Shown: positions 41,795 to 52,232, numbered from the stretch's first letter. The stretch is 64,000 bases of DNA from CAZSLI01 sp964607705 (GCA_964607705.1 CAZSLI010000003.1:62001-126000), one strand, 5' to 3'. Notes: generated from the sequence alone by a model not told the origin. Made by a program: numbers and translations.

Positions 41795-43690
41795 TCAGCT
41801 GGCGCCGCTGAGCGAGGCCACTTCGCCCGCGAAGTCGGGACACAGCGCGACCATCAGGCGCTGCATGCGGTCGCGGTCGTCGTCCTCGGCGGCGGCGATA
41901 AGCTCGGGAACGAGCTCGCGGAAGTGCTCGCCGGCGTTGGGTAGCACGTCGGAACGCATGACCTTGTCGCAGTCGGTGCACTCGAGATGGGTGTCGGCGT
42001 GAACGAGCTCCTCGTGCATCTTCTCGGCGGGGCGGAGGCCGCTGAAGCGCACCTCGGCGGTCTCGCCACGCTGCTGGATGATTGCGCACGCCAGGTCCAA
42101 GATCCGCACCGGCTCGCCCATGTCGAGGATGTAGAGGTCGCTGCCGCCGCTCATGGCCTGCGCCTGCAAGACGAGTTGCGCCGCCTCGGGGATGGTCATG
42201 AAGTAGCGGTCGACGTCAGGATCGGTGACCTGGACCGGCTCGCCGCGGTCGAGCTTCTGCTCGAACAGCGGGATGACGCTGCCGCGGCTTCCGAGGACGT
42301 TGCCGAAGCGCACGACCGTAACGTGAAGGCCGGCGCACGCCTCCTCGAACGACAGCCGCTCGGCGATGGCCTTGGTGAGGCCCATGACGCTCGTCGGCGT
42401 CACCGCCTTGTCGGTGGAGATGAGCAGGAACCGGTCGACCCCCTGCTCGCAGGAGACGTCGATCACGTTCTTGGTGCCGAGGACGTTGGTCCGGACCGCC
42501 TCGTCAGGCTCGAGCTCCATGAGCGGGACGTGCTTGTAGGCTGCGGCGTGGATGACGAGGTCGATGTGCTGTCGGCCCATGACACGGCGGACCTTATCGA
42601 TGTTGCGTACGTCGCCCAAAGCCATCTCGATGCGCGCGCCATTCGCGTGCTCCATCAGCTCGAGGTACGTCTCGTAGAGCCGACTCTCATCGAGCTCGAA
42701 CAGGATCAGACGCTCAGGATGCAAGCGGACGACCTGCCGGCAGAGTTCGCTGCCGATCGATCCCGACGCACCCGTGACGAGCACCGTCTTCCCCTCGATC
42801 GAGGCGCGCATCGACTCCGTGTCAGCCTCGACAGGATCCCTGCCGAGGAACCGCCCGTAGTCGACCGGCTCCAAGTCGTCGAGCGTGACCGCTCGCCTCT
42901 GCGCTGCCAGTGCCGGCACGATGCGCGCGGGCACACCCGCCTTGCCACACCGGTAGATGATCATCCGCGCGGTCTCCGAGTCGGCGGACGGGACCGCCAC
43001 GAAGACTGCGTCCACACGCTCGCGTTTCACGACCTCGCCGAGCTGGGCCGTGGTGCCGATGACGCGCGCCGTGCGCATGAGGCGGCCCTGCTTGTCGGGG
43101 TCGTCATCGAGGAAACCCACCACGCGGAAGCCGAGGCCTGGGTTGCGCTCCATGTCGTTGAGCAGAAGCGACCCGGCGTCGCCGGCGCCAACGATGAGCA
43201 CGCGCTCGCCCACGCGGGTTCGGGACCGGAAGTAGAGTTGCACTCGGCCGGCGGCCCGGTCGGCCACGAACCCCAGGTAGCCCACGATCCCGAAGAGCGC
43301 CACGACCGAGTACGGCAGCGGCCGTAACCCGCTCACGGCTTCCCCCGTCGCCACGAGTCCGGCGAGGATCGCGACGCCCGCGGCCGTCGCGCCCGCGAGA
43401 TGTACGAACGAGTCAACGCCGACGTAGCGCCAGATGTAGCGGTAGAGACCCATGCGGTGAAACAGCAGAGGGAACAGCACGGCACAGAAGAGAGCCGCCG
43501 GGATGATGTACGGGCAGTATGAGTGCGGGATATGGAACTCGAACCTCAGGAGGAATGCGGCCCCCGTCGCCAGCAGCACGACGAGCGCGTCGCGAACGAT
43601 CATGAGCGCGGTATGAGCGCGATTCGACCTAGGTCTCTCTGTCGCGAAGACCTCTCGTAGCAGGGGCCCGACGCGCATGGCGGCCTTCAC
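41795..43690 (-). CDS. Membrane-bound nucleotide-sugar 4,6-dehydratase (CapD/WbpM/FlaA1-like)
   Basis: A 631-residue protein: four N-terminal membrane helices, a first Rossmann-like domain (VLIVGAGDAGSLLLNDMERN) and a C-terminal SDR domain (KTVLVTGASGSIGSELCRQV), with the active-site region LISTDKAVTPTSVMGLTKAI in which Met replaces the usual Tyr, as in inverting 4,6-dehydratases of the PglF/WbpM group. It probably converts UDP-GlcNAc to a 4-keto-6-deoxy sugar for the polymer. The GTG at 43690 overlaps the sugar transferase stop by four bases. Confidence 0.93.
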   Translation of the reverse strand: MKAAMRVGPLLREVFATERPRSNRAHTALMIVRDALVVLLATGAAFLLRFEFHIPHSYCPYIIPAALFCAVLFPLLFHRMGLYRYIWRYVGVDSFVHLAGATAAGVAILAGLVATGEAVSGLRPLPYSVVALFGIVGYLGFVADRAAGRVQLYFRSRTRVGERVLIVGAGDAGSLLLNDMERNPGLGFRVVGFLDDDPDKQGRLMRTARVIGTTAQLGEVVKRERVDAVFVAVPSADSETARMIIYRCGKAGVPARIVPALAAQRRAVTLDDLEPVDYGRFLGRDPVEADTESMRASIEGKTVLVTGASGSIGSELCRQVVRLHPERLILFELDESRLYETYLELMEHANGARIEMALGDVRNIDKVRRVMGRQHIDLVIHAAAYKHVPLMELEPDEAVRTNVLGTKNVIDVSCEQGVDRFLLISTDKAVTPTSVMGLTKAIAERLSFEEACAGLHVTVVRFGNVLGSRGSVIPLFEQKLDRGEPVQVTDPDVDRYFMTIPEAAQLVLQAQAMSGGSDLYILDMGEPVRILDLACAIIQQRGETAEVRFSGLRPAEKMHEELVHADTHLECTDCDKVMRSDVLPNAGEHFRELVPELIAAAEDDDRDRMQRLMVALCPDFAGEVASLSGAS

Positions 43691-44313
43691 TCCGCCACCT
43701 CCTTGGTATCGGTGGCCGCCTCGTCCCAGGTGGCCGCCATGCTGGCGACCACCTTCAAGGTCAGCGCCAGGATCTTGAGGTCCAGCGCCGTGGTCCTATG
43801 GTCGACGTACCACACGTCGTGCTCGATGCGCTCGTCCCAACTGAGCGAGTTTCGTCCGCTGACCTGGGCCCATCCGGTGACGCCCGGTCGGACCGCAAGG
43901 CGACGCCTCTGGAAGTCATCGTAAGAGTCGACCTGCTCGGGCACCGTGGGCCGCGGGCCCACCAGGGACATGTCGCCAACCAGGACGTTAATGAGCTGAG
44001 GCAGCTCATCGATGCTGGTCAGACGCAGAAAGCGACCCACGCCCGTGATCGCTGGATCCGTCTCGAGCAAAGGTCGATCGATGATGGGCGCGTCAACGCG
44101 CATCGTGCGGAGTTTGTGGATGAGGAACGTACGGCCGTTCCGTCCCGCGCGCAGCTGCCGGAACTCGACGGGGCCGGGCGAGTCGACCGCTATGGCGAGC
44201 GATGCGAGCACGAGCAGTGGCGATACCAAGATGAGGCCCAGGCTAGCGCCCACCACGTCGAACGTCCGCTTGAACGCATCCCTCGCCCTCGTGCGCATGC
44301 CATCGTCATCCAT
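43687..44313 (-). CDS. Initiating sugar (phosphoglycosyl) transferase
   Basis: A 208-residue monotopic phosphoglycosyl transferase: RTFDVVGASLGLILVSPLLV (re-entrant helix), FLIHKLRTMRVDA, SIDELPQLINVLVGDMSLVG (the catalytic Asp-Glu pair) and PGVTGWAQVSGRNSLSWDE. It transfers a phospho-sugar from UDP-sugar to undecaprenyl phosphate and so starts repeat-unit assembly. The ATG at 44313 lies eight bases inside the end of the preceding glycosyltransferase. Confidence 0.94.
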   Translation of the reverse strand: MDDDGMRTRARDAFKRTFDVVGASLGLILVSPLLVLASLAIAVDSPGPVEFRQLRAGRNGRTFLIHKLRTMRVDAPIIDRPLLETDPAITGVGRFLRLTSIDELPQLINVLVGDMSLVGPRPTVPEQVDSYDDFQRRRLAVRPGVTGWAQVSGRNSLSWDERIEHDVWYVDHRTTALDLKILALTLKVVASMAATWDEAATDTKEVAE

Positions 44314-45469
44314 GGGCGAGCACCCCCTCGTAGAGGCTACGGTGAGCCTCGACGATCCGATCCTGCTCGTAGGGGCCGGCCATCTTCGCGCGACCGGCTC
44401 TGCCCATCGCCTCGCCCCACGCCTTGTCCTCGGCAAGCATCACCATGGCTTGCGCCAGGAGGTCCCAGCGGTCGGGATTCACCGGGACGCCGCAGCCGTC
44501 GGCGAGCAGTTCGCGTATCCCCCGGATGTCGCTGCCGATGACCGGGCACTCCATCGCGAGCGATTCCATCACCGCGCGTGAGAGTCCCTCCTGCTGCGAG
44601 AACAGCACGGTGCCGTCCGCGGCCTTCATCAGCCGAGCGACGTCGTCGCGCCAGCCGAGGAAGTGAGCGTTCTCGGCGACTCCGGCCTCATCGGCTTCCT
44701 GCTTGACGCGGTCGAGCGTCGGACCCGTGCCCACGAAGGCCACGTGGATGTCGGGACGCCGCGTCATCGCAAGCGCCTTGACCACCAGCGACTGGCGCTT
44801 GCGCTCGATGAACTCGGCGGGGACGACGAACAGCGCGCCGTGTCCGTTCAGGCCGAAGCTGGCGCGGATCTGCTCGGCGTCGTCGTCGGAGAGCGAGGTG
44901 GGGTCGTACGCGTCGATGTCGATGCCGATGCCGTGCATGTAGACCACGCGATGCGGCGGCACGATGTGGTGCCGAAGCGCCTGGGCGACGTCGTACTCGT
45001 TGATGAGCACAAGCCGGTCGGTCCATCGCCCCGCGAGCTTTTCGGCGCCGAGGAACGCCGCGTTGCGCGCCGCAGTCTGACGCTCGTGGAAGTGGAAGCC
45101 GTGGGCCGTATAGACCACACGCACGTCTCCCTTCGCGCGCACCCGCCTGAGCGCGAGCCGCGTCACGAACGCCGCCACCGGTGTGTGCACGTGGACGACC
45201 CGGTGCCCGCCCTCGGACACGATGGATCTGATGCGGGAGACCGCCGAGGACAGGTTCGACGGGTCGAACGGGTTGCGCGACCAGTCGACGTCGAAGACGT
45301 GGTCGAACTCGCCGGCGCAGCGCGGCTCCTCGGCGATGCCGCACGCGGCACCGTCCACGCGCCAGCCCGCCTCGCGCATACGGCGCGCGATGGGCAGCAG
45401 GAAGCCGTAGAGGGTCGGTGGCACGGTGGCCACCATGAGCAGCGACTTGTCGCGGGTGGGCTGACTCAC
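44306..45469 (-). CDS. Glycosyltransferase family 4 protein
   Basis: A 387-residue GT-B enzyme from a GTG at 45469 that overlaps the upstream acetyltransferase stop (GTGA). HVHTPVAAFVTRLALRRVRA and YTAHGFHFHE form the acceptor domain. VPAEFIERKRQSLVVKALAM, HFLGWRDDVARLMKAADGTV and the E-x7-E motif in QQEGLSRAVMESLAMECPVI form the nucleotide-sugar domain. It is likely a galactosyl/glucosyl-type transferase in capsule repeat assembly. The donor is unknown. Confidence 0.9.
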   Translation of the reverse strand: MSQPTRDKSLLMVATVPPTLYGFLLPIARRMREAGWRVDGAACGIAEEPRCAGEFDHVFDVDWSRNPFDPSNLSSAVSRIRSIVSEGGHRVVHVHTPVAAFVTRLALRRVRAKGDVRVVYTAHGFHFHERQTAARNAAFLGAEKLAGRWTDRLVLINEYDVAQALRHHIVPPHRVVYMHGIGIDIDAYDPTSLSDDDAEQIRASFGLNGHGALFVVPAEFIERKRQSLVVKALAMTRRPDIHVAFVGTGPTLDRVKQEADEAGVAENAHFLGWRDDVARLMKAADGTVLFSQQEGLSRAVMESLAMECPVIGSDIRGIRELLADGCGVPVNPDRWDLLAQAMVMLAEDKAWGEAMGRAGRAKMAGPYEQDRIVEAHRSLYEGVLAHG

Positions 45470-46050
45470 AGCCCGTCCCCCCCTGCCGAGGCGTCGCGCC
45501 TGACGATGCCCATCGCGGCGAGCGAGCGATAGCTCCCGCCCTTGTAGGCGGCGTCTCGCAGGAGTCCCTCGTGCTCGAACCCGGCCTTCTCGTAGCAGCG
45601 GATCGCCGCAGCGTGGTCCTCGAGAACGGTGAGGCTCACCCGGTGAAGGTTCAGGTCGTCGAAGGCGTGGGCGACGGCGAGCTCGGCGGCCTGTGTCCCG
45701 AGCCCCCGTCCGCGATGTTCCGACTCGCCGATGATCAGGCCGAGCTCGGTGGAGCGCGCCACCCAGTCGATCCTCAGCAGGTACGCCACGCCGACGAGTG
45801 CACCGCTCTCGGCGAGCACGATCGCCAAGCGGACTTCGTGGTCGCGGTTCGCTAGGTAGCGATCGAACCACGCCTCGTCCACCTCGCGGCTTACGTGGCG
45901 GAAGCTCCCCACCAGCGTCTCGTACACTGCGGGATCGCTTCGCCAGCGGTGCAGCGTGCCCATGTCTGCGCGCTCGAGCTCTCGCAGCGTCACAGCGTGC
46001 GTGGCGGGGGCGGCCTCAGCCGTGGCGGGTCGTGTGGTCGTCGCCTGCAT
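45466..46050 (-). CDS. GNAT-family N-acetyltransferase
   Basis: A 194-residue protein with the GNAT acetyl-CoA motif LGLIIGESEHRGRGLGTQAA and FDDLNLHRVSLTVLEDHAAA, IRCYEKAGFEHEG, like the RimJ/SpeG and sugar-N-acetyltransferase (PseH-like) subgroup. Inside a polysaccharide operon it may acetylate an aminosugar nucleotide made from the 4-keto sugar. That is inference, because no aminotransferase is visible in the locus. The ATG at 46050 overlaps the upstream stop. Confidence 0.85.
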   Translation of the reverse strand: MQATTTRPATAEAAPATHAVTLRELERADMGTLHRWRSDPAVYETLVGSFRHVSREVDEAWFDRYLANRDHEVRLAIVLAESGALVGVAYLLRIDWVARSTELGLIIGESEHRGRGLGTQAAELAVAHAFDDLNLHRVSLTVLEDHAAAIRCYEKAGFEHEGLLRDAAYKGGSYRSLAAMGIVRRDASAGGDGL

Positions 46051-47099
46051 CACGCCGCCGGCCCCTGCAGCCCGTACGGCGGGAAGACGCCGGTGTCGAC
46101 GCGCTCGGGCGGCGATCCGACAGCCCACGACTCCACGGCTCGGGCGTACGCGGGCGCATCGAACGTTGCGCCGGCGATGTGGAATGAGTAGCGGTCGCGC
46201 GAGAAGCGGCCTTTGAAGCGCAGGAGCGAGTCATCGGCGCGTGTTGAAGACCCGCCTCCCACGTGGAACATCTTGCACCCGCGCTCGCGCGCATGCAGAA
46301 GCGCGCGGTGGAGCACGAGGTTGTTGGGCGCGACGTCGCGATGCTCGATGCGGCTGCCGGACAGGTGCGCGTGCGCGTACGTGTCGTCGCAGAGGAACAG
46401 CATGCCCGCCACGAGCTCGCCATCAAGGAAGCCGCACATGAGGCACGCCTCGTCGCCCAGCCCCTCCTTGATCGCCGAGAAGTAGTCGCGGTCGAAGTAG
46501 TAGAACGACGACGCGCCGACGAGGTCCATCGCGTGGTGATAGATGGCCATGAAGCTGTCGAGATACTCGAGGTTCTCGTCGGCGACGAACTCCACGCCTG
46601 CCTTCTCGGCGCGACGGATCCGGTTGCGCCCCTTGCTGTCGAGGTGGTGCTCCCATATCTCCTCCGCCGGGCAGTCGAGCGAGCCGCCCACCGTCGCGCG
46701 GTCGAAGCGCACGCTCCAGCCGCCGCCGAGCCTCTCGTGCGTGTCGAGGAGCGGGTGGCAGCGAACGAAACCAGCGACGCCGCCCATCTCCCGCATGGTC
46801 GCCGAGAAGGCGCGCGCCGAGTCGGCGATGAATCGCGGGTCGTTCGTTGTCGAGACGGGCCCGCCGTACCCATACGGGGTCGACACGTCGAAGCGTTCGC
46901 CGCCGAGGAACAGGTTGGGATGCGTCAGGAACGGCACGAGGTAGACCTCGCCGCCGTCGATGCGCACGAACGCCTTCGCCTGCACGCGCTCGTCGGTGTA
47001 CAACCGCGCGTACTCCTCGCGGTAGTAGACGTCCACGGTGCCTGCCGGGAACTCCTCGAGCAACGCGTTCCAACTCTGTGTCACGTGTACTTCGGCCAT
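46050..47099 (-). CDS. FemAB-like GNAT acyltransferase
   Basis: A 349-residue protein with the double-GNAT layout of FemAB/XrtA-associated acyltransferases: YYREEYARLYTDERVQAKAF, HLDSKGRNRIRRAEKAGVEF, LDSFMAIYHHAMDLVGASSF and ERGCKMFHVGGGSSTRADDS near the C-terminus. Such proteins add amino acids or acyl groups to sugars or peptidoglycan. The ATG at 47099 follows aggggg. Its place between glycosyltransferases suggests decoration of the polymer. Confidence 0.82.
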   Translation of the reverse strand: MAEVHVTQSWNALLEEFPAGTVDVYYREEYARLYTDERVQAKAFVRIDGGEVYLVPFLTHPNLFLGGERFDVSTPYGYGGPVSTTNDPRFIADSARAFSATMREMGGVAGFVRCHPLLDTHERLGGGWSVRFDRATVGGSLDCPAEEIWEHHLDSKGRNRIRRAEKAGVEFVADENLEYLDSFMAIYHHAMDLVGASSFYYFDRDYFSAIKEGLGDEACLMCGFLDGELVAGMLFLCDDTYAHAHLSGSRIEHRDVAPNNLVLHRALLHARERGCKMFHVGGGSSTRADDSLLRFKGRFSRDRYSFHIAGATFDAPAYARAVESWAVGSPPERVDTGVFPPYGLQGPAA

Positions 47100-47107
47100 G
47101 ACGCCCC

Positions 47108-49182
47108 CTACTCGTCGCTGCCAAACGTCGCGGTGGCGCGGCGGCCTCCCACCGCCGCGACGGCGCTGCGGGCCGCCAGCCGCCGAAGCAGCCGGTCGGT
47201 CTGCGCGGCGCGCGCGTCCCACGAATGTTGCTGCCTCACGGTCTGTCCGCCCCGCGCGCCCATGGCCCGCGCCTTCGCCGGATGAGCCGCCAGCTCGCGC
47301 ACCGCCCGCGCGAGCGCCGCCGGGTCCTCGGCAGGCACGACGATGCCGCAGGCGGCGTCACGCACCAGCTCGGATTGTCCCGGGTAGTCGGTGACTATCA
47401 CCGGCGTGTCGCAGGCGAGCGACTCGTAGACCTTCACCGGCGAAAGCCCCGTAAGCGAGCGCCCTCCCCCCGCGTTCTGCGGGCTGAGCGCAGCTATGGC
47501 CGCCGAGACGATCCCGGGCACCTCCGCATGCGGGACGCGCCCCAGGTACCGCACCGGCCGCCCCTCCGCGACAGCCGCCTCGACCGCGGGCCGCTCGGCC
47601 CCATCGCCCACGATGACCGCCTCGACACCCTTCGGCCACGCCGGATCACTCGTCGCGTCAAGCAGCGTCGGGAGGCCCTGCCACGTGGCGAGCGCCCCCA
47701 CGAAGACGACGTAGCGCTCCGGCATACCGGGACGCGCTTCGGCCTCGGGGCGGAACAACCGCGTGTCGGCCGCGTTGGGTACGACCTCGACCGGCACGTC
47801 CCCCGCCTGCCGCTCGGCCCACGACGCAAGCGGCTCAGTGACCGTCACGAGGGCGTCGGCCCGGCGCCACTGGAATCGCGTAAGGCCGATGAACAGCGAG
47901 CCGAAACGCCGCGTCCACGGCCACGCGAGGAAGAGGTCCTCCCACGTGCCGTTGACCTCATGGACGACCGGCACGTGCCGCCGCCACGCGACGAGCGCCG
48001 AGGGCACTGCCGCGAAGTGTGCGCGGCAATAGAGCGATTGCGCACCGCTGAGGTCGCGGCACAGGTGCCACTGAACGCGCGCGAACTCGGCCAGCCGCCC
48101 GATCGGGCCGGGCGCGGTGGCCCCGTACTCCGGCTCGAAGAGATCAACACGCCAGCCGCGTTCTCTGAGGCCGTCCACGATGCCGTTCACGTGCGCGTGG
48201 GCCGCCTGCCCCTCGCTGGTCGCCTGCAGGGACAGGTAGACGAGCTTTCGCTCCCCTGCCGTCTCCCCGCGCCGCTCCATCACGCGCTGGTACACGCCGA
48301 GGACCCGCTCCGCATTCTCGGCCCAGGTGAGAATGGGCGCCTCGTCCCGTATCTCGTCTTCGTTCCAGCTCCGCGTCAGCGCGCGGAGCAGGCCACGCAC
48401 CAGCCCCTCCTCGTCGTCGGGCGGCACTAGGACGCCGAGCCGTTCGTCGTCGTGCACGAGCTCGGGCACGCCGCCCACGGCCGATGCCACCACGGGCGTG
48501 CCGGTCGCCAGCGCTTCGAGCACGACGATCGGCATCCCCTCATGACTGCTTGGCAGCACCAGAGCCTGCGCGCGCCGCAGTGCATGCCCCACGTCCTCGT
48601 GCGCAAGCCTGCCGAGGAACCGAACGCGCCGCGCCACTCCGAGCTCCTCGGCAAGTTCGCGGACCTCGTCCTCGAGCGGCCCTTCGCCTGCGATCGCGAG
48701 GTCGAGACCGGTGGTATGCGCGATGCGTGCGTACGCGCGCACGAGGATGTCGGGGTTCTTCACCGGCAGGAGCGTGCCGACGAACAGGAAGTACTCCGCG
48801 GGCAGGTGGGGCGCGAAGTGCACGGCGCCCGCGTCATAGCCGTTGGGGATGCGCACCAGCAGCGGAGCGAGCGACGGGAAGCGCTCCGCCACATCGCGGC
48901 GCATCGCCTCGCTGACCGCGATGAGCGCATCGGCCTTGCTCAGGGAGTGGGCGATAAGGCGCCCGGCGACCGGCAGCCGCAGCTGCAGGTTTGCGTCGTC
49001 GCCGTGCAGGGACACGACGCAGGGGACGCCGAGCGCCTTCGCCACCGCGGAGCCCACCACTCCGTCGGGGAACCCGTAGTGCGCGTGGATGATGTCCGGC
49101 TGATTCTCGGGCCGGCTCAACCACGCGAGAGCTTTCCGGTAGTAGGACCACGCCGCCACCAGCAGCGCGATCTTCGAGGGCA
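47108..49182 (-). CDS. Tandem GT4 glycosyltransferase fusion, N-terminus lost in a gap
   Basis: About 690 residues visible in one frame with two complete GT-B modules. The first (to about 48285) has IIHAHYGFPDGVVGSAVAKA, LHGDDANLQLRLPVAGRLIA, FLFVGTLLPVKNPDILVRAY and SSHEGMPIVVLEALATGTPV. The second has YLSLQATSEGQAAHAHVNGI, VTVTEPLASWAERQAGDVPV, FVGALATWQGLPTLLDATSD and LSPVKVYESLACDTPVIVTD. No stop separates them. An internal ATG at 48280 could start the second module but lacks a clear ribosome site. Roughly the first 70 residues of module one lie in the N run. It probably adds two sugars of the repeat unit. Confidence 0.83.
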
Positions 49183-49282
49183 NNNNNNNNNNNNNNNNNN
49201 NNNNNNNNNNNNNNNNNNNNNNNNNNNNNNNNNNNNNNNNNNNNNNNNNNNNNNNNNNNNNNNNNNNNNNNNNNNNNNNNNN
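49183..49282. other. Assembly gap (100 N) between the polymerase and glycosyltransferase genes
   Basis: The flanks are not duplicated. The end of the O-antigen polymerase-like gene and the start of the glycosyltransferase fusion are both missing, so the real gap probably exceeds 200 bases. Confidence 0.85.
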
Positions 49283-50562
49283 TGCAGGGACAGGCTGTAG
49301 AACAGCACGCCGAAGAGCGGCAGAAGCAGCAGCTGGGCATGCGTGTCGCCCTTCCGCCACTCGCGAAGCAGGTCGCCGACAGTGGGAACGACGAACGCCA
49401 GCAGAGCCAGGGTGCCGATGACGCCGACCGCGAGGGGCACCTCGAGATAGAGGTTGTGCGGGTCGACCGCACGACCGGCGATGGCCTTGAGCGCGAACGG
49501 CACGTTCTCGCGGCCGTATCCGAACAGGGGGCTATGCCCGATCGCGTGCAGTGCCTCGGCGGCGATGCCGGTCCGGCCACCCGCCGTCGGGTCATTGAAG
49601 CGGGCCACCGTGATGCGCACGAGCGGCCACGCTGCCACGAGCGCCATGACCGCCCCTCCGGCAGACACCACCAGACCGCCAACGTGGAACCGCTTGACGA
49701 GCTTTACCACGAGGAAACTGCCCGCGAACAGGACTGACGTCAGTAGGGCGGCTCGCGAGAACGTGTTCACCAGGCAGTAGCCCTGTGCGAGGAACAGCAC
49801 AGCGAACGGGATCCGCCAGCGGCGCAGCGCCGGCAGCCACAGGGCGGCAAGCGTCCACAGCATCGCGAACACCAGATACCGGCCGAGGACATTGGGGTCA
49901 TAGAAGGTCGATGTGATGCGGAAGACGTCCGTGGTCCCCGGGGCCCACAGCGGCTCAGCGAACATCGGGTTCGGGAACAGCGCCTCCTTCTTCACCACTT
50001 CGATCAGGCCGAAGACCACCACCGGCACTGAGCCGGCGACGACCGCGAACGACGACCATGCGAAGTCGCGCTCCGTTCGCACGAGGTAACTCGCTGCCAA
50101 GACGAGCAGCACCATGGAGCCGATGCCGAACAGGTTCTTGACGGTCTCGATGGTCACCCCGAAACCGCCGACTGCCGAGGAGATAACGCCCCCGACAAGC
50201 ACGCAGAGGAGCGCCCAGAATTGCTCCGGGGTCTCGATGCGCTCGCGCCGCACCAGCGCCCGCACGAGCAGCACGGCCACCGTCATGGCGAGCATGACCT
50301 TCGCCCACGTGAGCGCCGGAACCGAAGGCACGAGGCGGCCGACCGCCTCGAGCGGCATGAGGCCCAGCGCCAGTACGAAGGCCACGAGGGGACGCGCCAT
50401 GACCAGAGCGAACCCCGCGACCGCGATGAGAAGCGCGACGAAGTACACGGGCTTGCCCGCGAGCAGCGTCACGCCGAAGACGGCAGCCAATCCGAGCAGC
50501 CAGGCGGCTTGCGATATCGTCACCCGGGCCGGCGCTGTCGCTGTCACGGTCGCGACGCTCAT
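49283..50562 (-). CDS. O-antigen polymerase/ligase-like membrane protein (Wzy), 3' end lost in a gap
   Basis: About 426 visible residues with ten to twelve hydrophobic helices. The Wzy_C/WaaL-type signature follows the large loop: SPLFGYGRENVPFALKAIAG, AVDPHNLYLEVPLAVGVIGT (H-N-x-Y/L motif). It would polymerise lipid-linked repeat units outside the membrane. Its ATG overlaps the chain-length protein stop by four bases. The frame enters the N run after LFGVLFYSLSL, close to the expected end. Confidence 0.9.
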
Positions 50563-52136
50563 CGAGCCAGCGCCTCCTGTACCAGTGGCGCCTCGGCCGC
50601 TGCGCTCCGCATCACGTTGACTGGTTCGGACGGACCGACCGGAAGGAAACTGTCCACGCCGCGGCGGCCCCCGTAGGTGCCCCAGACCACGAGGCGCGTT
50701 CGTCCTCGGGCGTGCCCGATGAGGTCGAGCGCGGTCTCGATGCGCTCCTTTCGGGTGAAGCCGACCACCGCTACCGCGAGCAGCGCATCGGTCTCGTCGA
50801 CCAGGTAAGCGCCTTCCGCCGACTCAAGCAGCGGAGGTCCGCTGAGTACGACCCGATCGAAGGCCCCGCTCAACTCGCGAAGCACCTGCTGCAATTGGTA
50901 CGACCCAAGAGCGTCGGCCGCATTGGTCGGCGGGGCTCCCGCCGGCACCACCAGCAGACGCTGCTGCAACGGATACTGCGCCACGTCTTGGACGCTTGCC
51001 ACGCCGTTGATGACGTCCGTAAGACCACTCGATCCCTGAAGTTCGAAGAGCGCTCGAACCGGCGAGCGCCTGAAGTCGCAGTCAACGAGCGCCACACGCT
51101 CGCCCGCCTGCGCGAGCGCGACGGCGAGGTTCGAGGCCACGGAAGCGGCGCCCTCGGACGCGTCGATACCGGCGACCAGCATGGTGTTGCCTGAGAATGA
51201 AGCGGCGTGCACCGAGCGGCGCAGCAGCCTGTAAGCATCCGCCGACGCCGAGTTGGGATCACGCAACAGCGCCAGTTTCGCCCCGCCGCGACCGGACCCG
51301 TCCGCAGGGACACCGCCGAGTACCCCGACTCCCAAGTCAGCCACGTCGCGCGACGACCGCACGCTCGTGTCGAAGTGATGTGCGGTGAAGGCCGCGCCCA
51401 TGCCGATCGCAAGTCCCAGCGCGCCGCCGAGGATCAGTGATGGGATCAGTGACCCGAGCGGTGCCACAGGTGCTGGGGCCGTCGCCGGGTCGACCAGGCG
51501 TGCACCGCCCAATTCGAGCGTCCCGCCTGTCTTCAGCCGGTCGAGCTGCTCGTTGATCCGCGTCAGAGCTGCGATCGACACCTCGCGCTCGGCCGCTGCC
51601 TGTCCGCTGTCGGAACCGCCCACCGCGTCCAGTTCTGCGTGGACCTCCTTGCGTTGCCGCTGGAGCTCCGCCGATGCGGCCTCGATACTGGCCTTCTGTT
51701 CGGCCTCAAGGCGCGCTACGTACGCGGCCGCGAAGGCGTTGGCTATGCGGGCGGCTCGGGCGCGGTCGGGGTCAGTAGCCGTGAACGCGAGCAGGTCGCT
51801 CGCCTCGATGGGCTCAACGCTGACCTGGCTCAGCAGCCGTTCGCCGCTCGCGCCGGACTTCATCTGCTTTGCAGCCTCGGCCGCGATACTCGGGGACATG
51901 GCGAGCTGCGCATGGGTCTTGAGCTCGCGGTCCGGTTGGAAACTGCTGGTACCTCCCGTGACCCCGAGCAGCGAGGACGCCGCGTCGCCCGGCGCGACCA
52001 GCACGCGGGCCTGTGCCGAGTAGTCCGGTTGCCTGAGCAGGTTCGCGGTGACGGCCACGAGTGCGAACAGAATGACGGCACCGATGACAAGACCCCTTCG
52101 GGACCTCACCACGGCGACGTACTCACGCAGCTCCAT
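50559..52136 (-). CDS. Wzz chain-length determinant fused to a degenerate BY-kinase-like domain
   Basis: About 525 residues from the ATG at 52136 after ggggagg. Residues 1-240 form a Wzz domain: two membrane helices (about 16-34 and 220-243) flanking an alpha-rich extracytoplasmic part. Residues 290-500 match the CpsD/Wzc tyrosine-kinase fold (DAYRLLRRSVHAASF, ALAQAGERVALVDCDFRRSP, GLTDVINGVASV, FDRVVLSGPPLLESAEG). The Walker A position reads GIDASEGAASVASNLA instead of the usual P/S-x-x-G-K-S/T, and the C-terminal Tyr cluster is absent, so catalysis is doubtful. It is the first gene of the exopolysaccharide operon, controlling chain length. Confidence 0.88.
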   Translation of the reverse strand: MELREYVAVVRSRRGLVIGAVILFALVAVTANLLRQPDYSAQARVLVAPGDAASSLLGVTGGTSSFQPDRELKTHAQLAMSPSIAAEAAKQMKSGASGERLLSQVSVEPIEASDLLAFTATDPDRARAARIANAFAAAYVARLEAEQKASIEAASAELQRQRKEVHAELDAVGGSDSGQAAAEREVSIAALTRINEQLDRLKTGGTLELGGARLVDPATAPAPVAPLGSLIPSLILGGALGLAIGMGAAFTAHHFDTSVRSSRDVADLGVGVLGGVPADGSGRGGAKLALLRDPNSASADAYRLLRRSVHAASFSGNTMLVAGIDASEGAASVASNLAVALAQAGERVALVDCDFRRSPVRALFELQGSSGLTDVINGVASVQDVAQYPLQQRLLVVPAGAPPTNAADALGSYQLQQVLRELSGAFDRVVLSGPPLLESAEGAYLVDETDALLAVAVVGFTRKERIETALDLIGHARGRTRLVVWGTYGGRRGVDSFLPVGPSEPVNVMRSAAAEAPLVQEALAR

Positions 52137-52232
52137 TCGCGCACCTCCCCGCACGACGGGCCGAGGGCGCCGTCAGTGCGTGTGTGGGCGCGGGACAACC
52201 GGGCCGCGATGAGCGGTCAGTGTGGGTCGGCT

